NCBI GenBank assembly: GCA_041689995.1
Contig: JBDNFD010000073.1
Coordinates: 1-9,009, forward strand
Direction of reading: 5' to 3'
DNA length: 9,009 nt
Source: DASSWG01 sp041689995
GTDB taxonomy: Bacteria; Bacteroidota; Bacteroidia; Flavobacteriales; Flavobacteriaceae
This document shows, piece after piece, positions 1-5,808 of the stretch. Positions within the stretch are counted from its first letter, which is position 1. Each line of letters opens with the position of its first letter. The translations under genes were made by a program, and so were the position numbers. Below the pieces are notes generated by a model. That model saw only the letters and a program-made list of their open reading frames with translations. It was not told where the DNA came from and searched no databases.

Positions 1-67
1 AAAAAATTTAACATTTTCGGGCTTTTAAGAATGTTCAAACTAAATGCGTGTGAAGGGATTTGCAAAT

Positions 68-763
68 TTATTTTTTGATCATTTTTTGAATAATCTCTCG
101 GTGAAATACATCAGTAATTTTCACAAAATAAATGCCGTTTGATAACTCATTGATATGATAGTTTTCCTGCGCCCGAAAGGTTTTTATTTCTTTACCAACC
201 AAATTGTAAATAATGATTTTTTGTATCTCATTTTCCCCGCCTTCCAAAGTGAAATACTCATTTGCCGGATTGGGAAAGAGTGAAACATTTGTTTTTTGTA
301 TGTTGTTTACACTCAATTCTTGGTTTCGGTATATGGCCTGATCGCCATTGGCATTTGTAATGGTCAGGATAATGAGGTTGTTTTGCGGGTTGGAAAAAGC
401 ATAGGTAAAAGAATTAGGGAAACTCAATTGCCATTCATAGAAAGTATAAAACAGAGCTTCATCAAAGGTATTATCACAACCATCATTGTCCGCAATTGAA
501 GCGTTCAAAACGATAAAAGATTGCTCATTTTTATTATCATCAATATTGCCAATCATATTCCAACAAGCCTCAATTATAAAAGCGCTTGTGTTATTATTAT
601 TGAGCGTAACCGCTTTGGTTACTACATATCCTGTCGGAGGGAAAACGTCATCATTGTTGATGCTCAGTTTCTCCAAATACCAGGTATAATCCTCTAAAAA
701 AGTAGTTTGGCAATTCGCATTAAAGCTTATAATCAAACAAATGAATGCTATAATTATTTTCAT
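68..763 (-). CDS. Secreted protein with T9SS type A C-terminal sorting domain
   Basis: The 231-aa product starts with a Sec signal peptide (residues 1 to about 18: MK, a hydrophobic run IIIAFICLIISF, then a small/polar end before QTT). The middle part (about 20-150) contains TWYLEKL, FPPTG and NGDQAIYRNQ, wording I associate with a family of small flavobacterial exported proteins of unknown function. The C-terminal ~75 residues are a type A sorting domain: SLFPNPANEYF at 161-171, IIIYNLVGKEI at 183-193 and LSNGIYFVKI at 207-216, ending in basic residues. By family knowledge such domains direct export through the type IX system and are then removed, leaving the protein on the surface or released. 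The start is well supported: a purine-rich AGGAGAAAGG lies 4 to 11 bases upstream. No enzyme motif is visible, so the mature function is unknown. No terminator is visible in the 67 bases downstream. Confidence 0.9.
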   Translation of the reverse strand: MKIIIAFICLIISFNANCQTTFLEDYTWYLEKLSINNDDVFPPTGYVVTKAVTLNNNNTSAFIIEACWNMIGNIDDNKNEQSFIVLNASIADNDGCDNTFDEALFYTFYEWQLSFPNSFTYAFSNPQNNLIILTITNANGDQAIYRNQELSVNNIQKTNVSLFPNPANEYFTLEGGENEIQKIIIYNLVGKEIKTFRAQENYHINELSNGIYFVKITDVFHREIIQKMIKK

Positions 764-813
764 AACCTTTCTCCTAGATCACGAAGATAACCTAAAAACT
801 TTAGAAAGTTCAA
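764..813 (-). promoter_or_regulatory. Promoter and ribosome binding site of the T9SS-sorted protein gene
   Basis: Read on the minus strand, a TTG (+ strand 811-813) is followed by a 21-bp spacer and TATCTTCG (782-789). This is one base off the Bacteroidota -7 consensus TAnnTTTG, at a typical spacing from the -33 TTG. Next comes AGGAGAAAGG (766-775), a real Shine-Dalgarno-like run before the ATG at 763. The match is by eye; no transcript data. Confidence 0.55.
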
Positions 814-862
814 TAGATGAATTGTAAAAGCAAAAGTCCTTTCTTTTGTTGATGGAACGGAT

Positions 863-870
863 TATCTTTG
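863..870 (+). promoter_or_regulatory. Bacteroidota -7 box of uvrA
   Basis: TATCTTTG is an exact match to the Bacteroidota -7 consensus TAnnTTTG and lies 19 bp before the uvrA ATG, so the leader would be very short. No TTG sits at the usual 17 to 23 bp upstream; the nearest, at 846-848, leaves only a 14-bp spacer. The gene start follows a T-tract (TTTTTTTTAAT) with no Shine-Dalgarno, which is common in this phylum. Confidence 0.5.
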
Positions 871-889
871 CAACCTATTTTTTTTTAAT

Positions 890-3697
890 ATGGCCACTCC
901 CCTTTCCAAAGTAAACCCAAAGGAAAACATCATCATCAAAGGTGCAAAACTGCACAACTTGAAGAACATTGATGTGGTGATCCCACGGAGAAAACTCATT
1001 GTCATCACCGGATTATCGGGATCTGGAAAATCGAGTTTAGCGTTCGACACGCTTTATGCTGAAGGCCAGCGGCGCTATGTGGAAAGCCTTTCTTCGTATG
1101 CGCGACAATTTCTGGGAAGACTGAACAAACCCAAAGTCGATTATATCAAAGGCATCGCGCCGGCCATTGCCATTGAACAAAAAGTGAATTCCACCAATCC
1201 GCGATCTACGGTCGGGACTTCCACGGAAATTTATGATTATTTGAAATTGCTTTTCGCCCGTATCGGGAAAACCTACTCGCCAATTTCGGGAAAACAAGTC
1301 AAAAAAGACAGCGTTTCCGATGTCATGGAATTTTTAAAATCTTTCAAGGAAAAAGAGAAATTACTCCTGCTCGCTCCTATTCACGTTGAAAAAGGCAGGA
1401 ACCTTCAACAAAAGGTAAAAATTTTGCACCAACAAGGATATAGCCGGTTAAAAATAAACGATCAGGTAGTACGCATCGAGGAAGCCGAGTTAAAAAAAGC
1501 CAAGGCAAAAGATGTTTTTTTAGTGGTGGACCGAATTGTGGTCAAAGAGGAAGAAGACTTTTATAACCGCTTGGGCGATGCGGTAGATATTGCTTTTTTC
1601 GAAGGTAAAGGCCAACTCTTCATCGAAGAAATTTCCAATGGGAAACGCACCAATTTCAATAATAAATTCGAATTGGATGGAATTGTTTTCCAGGAGCCAA
1701 ATGTCCATTTGTTCAGTTTCAACAATCCGTATGGAGCCTGCCCAAAATGTGAAGGATATGGCGACGTGATTGGCTTAGACGAAGCTTTGGTTTTTCCAAA
1801 CACAGCGCTTTCCATTTATGAAGAAGCTATATTTCCATGGCGCGGCGAAAGTATGAGTTGGTACAAAGATCAATTAATAAATAATTCCCATAAATTCGAT
1901 TTCCCCATTCACAAACCTTATTTCGAACTCTCCGAATCCCAAAAAGAATTAATCTGGACGGGAAATCAGTATTTTGAAGGATTGACCGCATTCTTTCAAC
2001 ATTTGGAAGCAAAAGCATATAAAATCCAAAATCGGGTGATGCTTTCACGCTATCGCGGAAAAACCAAATGTCCGCTTTGCAAAGGAAAACGCCTTCGCAT
2101 CGAGACCGAATACGTAAAAGTTGGTGGTGCCAGCATTACCGATTTAGTGGAAAACCCGCTGAATAAAGTGCGGGAATTCTTCGATTCCATAGAACTGAGC
2201 ACAACCGATGCGCAAATCGCAAAACGTTTATTGATAGAAATCAAAAACCGATTGCAATTTCTCTCGAATGTGGGATTGGATTATCTGACCTTGAACAGAA
2301 AATCGAACAGTCTTTCAGGCGGGGAATCACAGCGAATAAATTTAGCAACTTCTTTGGGAAGCAGTCTGGTTGGTTCGATGTATATTCTCGACGAGCCTTC
2401 CATTGGGTTACATCCGAAAGATACCGAAAACCTGATCGATGTTTTAAAATCCCTGCGCGATTTGGGCAATACGGTCATCGTGGTCGAACATGATGAAGAT
2501 ATTATGAAAGCCGCGGATGAAATTATCGACATTGGACCGGAAGCCGGAACGCTTGGTGGCGAAGTGGTTGCCACTGGAAATTATGCGAAAATCCTCAAAT
2601 CTGGCTCCTTAACCGCAAAATATCTGAACGGAAAACTAAAAATAGAAGTTCCAAAAACCCGAAGGAAATCTCCGTATTATATTGATATAATCGGTGCAAG
2701 GGAAAACAATTTGAAAAACATTGATGTCCGGTTTCCATTGGGCGTTTTCACGGCCGTTACCGGTGTTTCCGGAAGCGGAAAAAGCACCTTGGTGAAACAG
2801 GTTTTATATCCTGCTATTTTGAAAGAAGTGGGCGGTTATGGCGTGAAACAAGGTCAGTTTTCTAAAATAGAAGGAAATTACAAAAACCTATCTAATGGCA
2901 AGGCGGGCGTGAAACATGTCGAATTCGTGGATCAAAATCCGATCGGTCGTTCTTCACGTTCCAATCCGGTGACATACATCAAAGCCTACGACGATATTCG
3001 GATCTTATATTCTCAACAAAAATTATCGAAAATCCGAAATTACCAGCCCAAGCATTTTTCATTCAATGTGGATGGTGGTCGATGTGAAACCTGCAAAGGC
3101 GAGGGCGAAGTTACTATCGAAATGCAGTTTATGGCCGATGTGCATTTAGAATGTGAAACCTGTCGCGGAAAACGTTTCAAAAAAGAAATATTAGAGGTGA
3201 AAGTCGATGGAAAATCCATTAGCAACATTCTGGAAATGACTATTGACGATGCGGTAGAATTCTTCGAAAAAAACGGGAAAGACAAAATTTTTAAAAAACT
3301 AAAACCCCTGCAAGACGTTGGCCTTGGGTATGTTACACTTGGTCAAAGTTCTTCCACACTTTCGGGCGGTGAAGCCCAACGCATTAAATTGGCTTCCTTT
3401 TTGGTGAAAGGAATTACCAAAGAAAAAGCCTTGTTTATATTTGATGAACCCACCACGGGACTCCATTTTCACGATATTCAAAAATTATTGAAATCCTTCA
3501 ATGCGCTACTTGCCAACGGCCATTCCATTATTGTGATCGAACATAACATGGATTTGGTGAAATGCGCGGATCACATTATTGATCTCGGTCCAGTTGGTGG
3601 CGAAAATGGTGGATATTTGGTAACCCAAGGCACTCCCGAAGAAGTTTCGAAGAACAAAAATTCCATAACCGCTCCTTATTTAAAAAATAAACTGTAG
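890..3697 (+). CDS. uvrA: UvrABC excinuclease subunit A (UvrA)
   Basis: The 935-aa product is a complete UvrA, the dimeric DNA-damage sensor of nucleotide excision repair that scans DNA in the cytoplasm and loads UvrB. Two ABC ATPase halves are visible. The N-terminal half has Walker A GLSGSGKSS at 41-49, signature LSGGE at 475-479 and Walker B ILDEP at 499-503. The C-terminal half has Walker A GVSGSGKS at 625-632, signature LSGGE at 824-828 and Walker B FIFDEP at 849-854. H534 and H885 (VVEHD, VIEHN) are the switch histidines. Zinc ligands are present as CPKC (284-287) with CPLC (394-397), and CETC (732-735) with CETC (755-758). GQRRYVESLSSYARQFLG at 59-76 and GRSSRSNP at 686-693 are family hallmarks. 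The length matches other UvrA proteins of about 940 aa. It stands alone: divergent from the gene before it, convergent with the remnant after it, and with no uvrB nearby. I see no LexA-type site in the short leader. Confidence 0.98.
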   Translation: MATPLSKVNPKENIIIKGAKLHNLKNIDVVIPRRKLIVITGLSGSGKSSLAFDTLYAEGQRRYVESLSSYARQFLGRLNKPKVDYIKGIAPAIAIEQKVNSTNPRSTVGTSTEIYDYLKLLFARIGKTYSPISGKQVKKDSVSDVMEFLKSFKEKEKLLLLAPIHVEKGRNLQQKVKILHQQGYSRLKINDQVVRIEEAELKKAKAKDVFLVVDRIVVKEEEDFYNRLGDAVDIAFFEGKGQLFIEEISNGKRTNFNNKFELDGIVFQEPNVHLFSFNNPYGACPKCEGYGDVIGLDEALVFPNTALSIYEEAIFPWRGESMSWYKDQLINNSHKFDFPIHKPYFELSESQKELIWTGNQYFEGLTAFFQHLEAKAYKIQNRVMLSRYRGKTKCPLCKGKRLRIETEYVKVGGASITDLVENPLNKVREFFDSIELSTTDAQIAKRLLIEIKNRLQFLSNVGLDYLTLNRKSNSLSGGESQRINLATSLGSSLVGSMYILDEPSIGLHPKDTENLIDVLKSLRDLGNTVIVVEHDEDIMKAADEIIDIGPEAGTLGGEVVATGNYAKILKSGSLTAKYLNGKLKIEVPKTRRKSPYYIDIIGARENNLKNIDVRFPLGVFTAVTGVSGSGKSTLVKQVLYPAILKEVGGYGVKQGQFSKIEGNYKNLSNGKAGVKHVEFVDQNPIGRSSRSNPVTYIKAYDDIRILYSQQKLSKIRNYQPKHFSFNVDGGRCETCKGEGEVTIEMQFMADVHLECETCRGKRFKKEILEVKVDGKSISNILEMTIDDAVEFFEKNGKDKIFKKLKPLQDVGLGYVTLGQSSSTLSGGEAQRIKLASFLVKGITKEKALFIFDEPTTGLHFHDIQKLLKSFNALLANGHSIIVIEHNMDLVKCADHIIDLGPVGGENGGYLVTQGTPEEVSKNKNSITAPYLKNKL

Positions 3698-3722
3698 AAT
3701 TTTTCAAACAAATCACATTATG

Positions 3723-3928
3723 TTATTGGAGATCGATTGATTTTTTTTTAATATTCGAAGTGACAACCCGCTGTTGAAATTCATCGGTTATTTTTCTAAA
3801 ATAAATACCGTTTTTCTACACCAAAATTTTCATCTCTTTTCCAAATAATCATTAATAGTAACTCTTCCTATTCTATCATATTTCGGCAAATCAAAAAATT
3901 CTATTATTTCATAATAACAAAGATGCAT
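3723..3928 (-). pseudogene. Decayed remnant of a T9SS type A sorting domain
   Basis: Reading the minus strand, the last frame before a TAA at 3723-3725 gives NGIYFRKITDEF followed by QQRVV and a lysine-rich end. This is the terminal strand of a type A sorting domain and closely parallels NGIYFVKITDVF in the protein at 68-763. Upstream, in a different frame, come RVTINDYL and then GKEMKILV, the usual 'VTIYDxLGKEI' block. TTG-GAA-AAG must lose frame by one base to join them, and a TAG separates KILV from the NGIYF block. About 12 residues normally found between these two blocks are missing. The upstream frame remains open to an ATG at 3926-3928, but the signal peptide and main body are absent. 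I infer a deleted and frameshifted copy of a secreted-protein gene. The upstream limit is uncertain. Confidence 0.7.
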
Positions 3929-3929
3929 T

Positions 3930-4130
3930 TTACAATTCTTTTCTGACAAGTATATATAGGCCAATACATGAAAGGATGAATAAAGTTAAGTATCCATAAC
4001 CGATTTGTAGAATTTCTAAATTATTGCTTGAACCGAATAATAAAGCCGGGAACATAAATAGGGATAAAGGAATAGTTACTCCTATTAATAGGATCAGACA
4101 GATTTTTAATGGTAAAACAACTTTTTTCAT
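3930..4130 (-). CDS. Small two-helix membrane protein, function unknown
   Basis: The chosen start gives 66 aa beginning MKKVVLPLK. The protein has two hydrophobic segments, about residues 7-33 (LKICLILLIGVTIPLSLFMF region) and about 43-62 (IGYGYLTLFILSCIGLYILV), joined by a short polar loop containing SSNNLE, and ends in the basic tail RKEL. It is probably a small inner-membrane protein. The frame can be extended to 4238 (102 aa), but the added part overlaps the previous gene, is charged, and would bury MKK inside, so I prefer the internal ATG. The Shine-Dalgarno is weak or absent (AATTATTAATC). It lies 82 bp downstream of the lipoprotein gene on the same strand, so the two may be co-transcribed. 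Two-helix proteins of this size next to small exported Cys-rich products are sometimes immunity or accessory proteins; that is speculation here. Confidence 0.55.
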   Translation of the reverse strand: MKKVVLPLKICLILLIGVTIPLSLFMFPALLFGSSNNLEILQIGYGYLTLFILSCIGLYILVRKEL

Positions 4131-4212
4131 GATTAATAATTTATTTGATAACAAGTGGCAAGCTATTCTTTTTACTGAAAATATTTGCTCCGGTGAAAAT
4201 ATTTTTTTTCGA

Positions 4213-4778
4213 TTAATCACAATGGATTTGTTCCCCAAGCCAACCTAATCCTGGGAAAGAGTTATCGAGCACAAGAGAAACCGCACACGCTGCATCATTA
4301 CATATCCAGCAACCATCTCCCTCTGGTTCACCGCTCGACTTCGACTGTGTACTACCGCCATGTTCAATGTTATTCGCTATAATCAAAAACTCTTCATATG
4401 TCAAACCGAGGTTTTGGAATTCAATAAACAAAGTTTTGAATCTCGGAAATTGAGTAATTAACCAATTTACATCTTCTACTGGAATAACATAATTCGGGTT
4501 TGCAATAATCATATCATTATGGTAATTGACAAAATCATTATAAATTTCACTTGGTGCGACTGTATTCACATATTCCATTAATGCATCTTCCACAATTTCC
4601 TTTTCTCCTCTTTTAAGGCATTTGTCTCATAGCTATTTTCAAGATTGCTATGAACAATATATTCATCTTCCAACAAAGGCTCCTGAATATAATTTTGTTG
4701 ATTTTCTTCGTGGAATTCGTCTTTATTGCATGAGACGAAACAATAAACAAAAATAGGCAATAAAATTAATTTTTTCAT
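4213..4778 (-). pseudogene. Lipoprotein with Cys-rich C-terminus, split by an apparent -1 frameshift
   Basis: Two overlapping frames appear to be one gene. Frame A (4578-4778) starts MKKLILLPIFVYCFVSCNKDE, a lipoprotein signal with lipobox FVSC and lipidated Cys17, followed by an acidic linker. It then runs into RKLWKMH and stops. Frame B (4213-4593, first possible start GTG) continues EIVEDALMEYVN and stays open to its stop. Upstream it is open only to a TGA at 4627-4629. Moving back one base at the A-run read at + strand 4601-4604 joins EEK to KEIVEDAL and gives about 188 aa. The C-terminal part has CWICNDAAC and a last Cys near the end (IHCD), four cysteines within about 31 residues after a Ser/Gly-rich hinge (GGSTQSKSSGEPEG). 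I do not recognise the family. The product would be anchored on the periplasmic or outer face. It could instead be two coupled genes, but frame B then lacks any signal or good start. Whether the lesion is real or a sequencing indel cannot be told here. Confidence 0.65.
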
Positions 4779-4964
4779 TTTTAAATGGGTTTAAATTGGA
4801 CTTTAAATTTTAAATATCGGATAGCAAAAGTGAAAAAAGATGCTTTCGATGAAATAATACAAAACAAACCTCATGATTTTAAAAATAACATACAATGCTA
4901 TTTCGCACAATTTTTATGTGATTTTGCACAAAAATTGTACTTTTAATCAAACTAAACCAATATC
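4779..4964. promoter_or_regulatory. Divergent control region between lipoprotein and XRE regulator genes
   Basis: This 186-bp AT-rich gap holds the 5' ends of both the lipoprotein gene (-) and the regulator gene (+). On the minus strand CACTTTTG (4825-4832) is one base off the -7 consensus, without a well-placed TTG. On the plus strand TGATTTTG (4919-4926) is also one base off and overlaps the repeats described separately at 4901-4938. Start sites are unproven. The arrangement, a regulator divergent from its presumed target with repeats between, is the usual layout for XRE autoregulation. Confidence 0.45.
4901..4938. repeat. 21-bp-phased direct repeat overlapping an inverted repeat (candidate operator)
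   Basis: TTTCGCACAA (4901-4910) and TTTTGCACAA (4922-4931) form a direct repeat with one mismatch whose starts are exactly 21 bp apart, two turns of the helix. Overlapping them, ACAATTTTTATGTG (4907-4920) and CACAAAAATTGT (4927-4938) form an inverted repeat. The second arm's complement is ACAATTTTTGTG, identical apart from an inserted AT. The centre is ATTTTG. The block ends 27 bp before the regulator ATG, well placed to be bound by a dimeric or tetrameric HTH protein. Binding is inferred. Confidence 0.55.
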
Positions 4965-5323
4965 ATGCTAAAACAAAAATTAATTCAGAAAAGGAAAGAA
5001 AAAGGATTTTTTCAAGCTGTAATGGCATATAAAATGAACATGGACACTCTGGTTATTCCCGTCGCGAACATGGCATTTATGGAATATCTAAAAAGGAATG
5101 GGACCAATTGGCCAAAATCCTAGACACCAGTTTGGAAGAAATATATGAACCGCTGGATGGAATATATATTATAAACAACAGCAAAGAAAATGAAAATTTT
5201 GGAAATTATCACAATTATGCCCATTCTGATTTTGTGTTAGAAACCTTGAAGAAATATATCATCAAACTTGAAGAAGAAAATACGCATTTACGAGAGGAAA
5301 ATATACAACTTAAAGGAAAATAA
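4965..5323 (+). pseudogene. XRE-family HTH transcriptional regulator, split by an apparent frameshift
   Basis: From the ATG at 4965 the frame encodes MLKQKLIQKRKEKGFFQAVM then AYKMNMDT, the first helices of an XRE-type DNA-binding domain. The next in-frame codons (LVIPVANMAF...) do not fit and lead to TAG at 5124. Moving back one base at T5048 reads SGYSRREHG then ISKKEWDQLAKILDTSLEEIYEP. This is the recognition-helix region and end of the domain as seen in the common flavobacterial regulators. The frame then stays open to TAA at 5321-5323. The repaired protein would be about 119 aa: HTH at about 1-65, a linker containing GIYIINNSKEN, and a C-terminal coiled coil with heptad-like leucines (LKKYIIKLEEENTHLREENIQL) for oligomerisation. 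One lost T (ACT-TCT read as ACTCT) explains everything. As written, the protein is cut within the DNA-binding domain. A recent mutation or a sequencing error are equally possible. Confidence 0.8.
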
Positions 5324-5446
5324 CATTATCAGATTATTTGAATATTTGAATTTTGTAAAACATCTTTCCAACTGCAATTTCTGTTGCATTCCAAAAACAA
5401 ACCCATATCTTAAAAGCAAACTCTAAACATTCAATAAATTCTAATT
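5324..5446. other. Intergenic stretch with nothing recognisable
   Basis: This is 123 bp of AT-rich DNA between the regulator gene and the candidate small-RNA promoter. I see no open frame of interest on either strand, no hairpin followed by a T-run, and no exact TAnnTTTG box. Confidence 0.5.
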
Positions 5447-5461
5447 TGGCATAATAATTGT
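5447..5461 (+). promoter_or_regulatory. Sigma-54-like promoter element
   Basis: TGGCATAATAATTGT has GG (5448-5449) and GT (5460-5461) with exactly 10 bases between. It matches the sigma-54 consensus TGGCAC-N5-TTGC at TGGCA and TTG, but not at the final GC (GT here) or the C after TGGCA. The geometry is right and predicts a start at about 5472, just upstream of the strong terminator at 5512-5548. AT-rich DNA can produce such a match by chance, so support is modest. Confidence 0.35.
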
Positions 5462-5471
5462 TTTCAAAAAG

Positions 5472-5548
5472 ATAATTATCTCATGATGATTGGATTTTTG
5501 GTTGGTTATGTAAGTCCCACGGAAAGTTTTTCGTGGGACTTTTTTTTT
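5472..5548 (+). ncRNA. Candidate small RNA of about 75 nt
   Basis: An untranslated stretch lies between a sigma-54-like element and a strong terminator. It begins near a perfect 10-base palindrome GATAATTATC (5471-5480), then TCATGATGAT, then a U/G-rich segment (TTTTTGGTTGGTTATG), and ends in the terminator hairpin and T-run. No coding gene explains the terminator: the regulator gene stops about 190 bp earlier and its own 3' flank shows no hairpin. Alternatively the terminator simply ends the regulator transcript after a long 3' UTR, in which case there is no separate RNA. Confidence 0.35.
5512..5548 (+). terminator. Strong Rho-independent terminator
   Basis: A perfect 10-bp stem, AAGTCCCACG (5512-5521) with CGTGGGACTT (5532-5541), encloses a 10-nt loop and runs into eight or nine consecutive T (5540-5548). 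The stem is GC-rich against a very AT-rich background, so this is the clearest terminator in the window. It acts on plus-strand transcripts and insulates the downstream peptidase/ATP-grasp operon. Confidence 0.92.
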
Positions 5549-5808
5549 ATTTAGTATCTTTTCTTGTGAAAAATTCAAATAGAATTTTCTTCTCGTAGCA
5601 AAGTCTACCACAGAATTAATTCGTCATTTTATAACTCTTTCCTTCCATTCTTCCGTAGATTTTCTCCAAAACATTTCCCAACAAATACTAAATAAAAGTC
5701 AAATACCTTAAAATTAGGAAAAAGAAGATTTCTTATTTCTAGATTTACTAAATAAAATGAAGAAATTCGAACTTTAAATCTATCGTCAACATAAAATCCG
5801 CAAGGAAT
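5549..5808. promoter_or_regulatory. Upstream region of the peptidase/ATP-grasp operon
   Basis: These 260 bp lie between the terminator and the peptidase ATG, so the operon promoter should be here, yet I find no exact TAnnTTTG. The nearest match is TAGATTTA (5740-5747), one base off. A 12-bp word, TACTAAATAAAA, occurs twice (5686-5697 and 5746-5757) exactly 60 bp apart. A weak AT hairpin (AAAATTC/GAATTTT, 5570-5588) is also present. AAGGA at 5802-5806 is a close Shine-Dalgarno-like run before the ATG at 5809. Confidence 0.3.

Noticed and set aside
296..689. Two plus-strand open frames of 67 codons each
   Set aside because: Both are opposite the T9SS-sorted protein gene, which has a signal peptide, sorting domain and ribosome binding site; these have none.
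3698..3752. Terminator for uvrA before the run of nine T at 3742-3750
   Set aside because: The bases before the T-run (GGAGATCGATTGA) form no stable stem; any termination here would need a factor or a structure I cannot see.
4131..4238. N-terminal extension of the small membrane protein to 102 aa
   Set aside because: The extra residues are charged, overlap the end of the preceding gene, and push a natural MKK-plus-hydrophobic start into the middle of the protein.
5493..5500. GATTTTTG as a -7 box inside the candidate small RNA
   Set aside because: It is one base off TAnnTTTG and the nearest upstream TTG is over 30 bp away; it would also leave almost no transcript before the terminator stem.
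5570..5588. AT-only hairpin AAAATTC/GAATTTT as a second terminator
   Set aside because: The stem has a single G-C pair, there is no T-run after it, and a much stronger terminator lies just upstream.
5757..5777. Six-codon leader peptide (MKKFEL) upstream of the peptidase
   Set aside because: It is too short to judge, has no ribosome site and no attenuator hairpin after it, so chance is sufficient.
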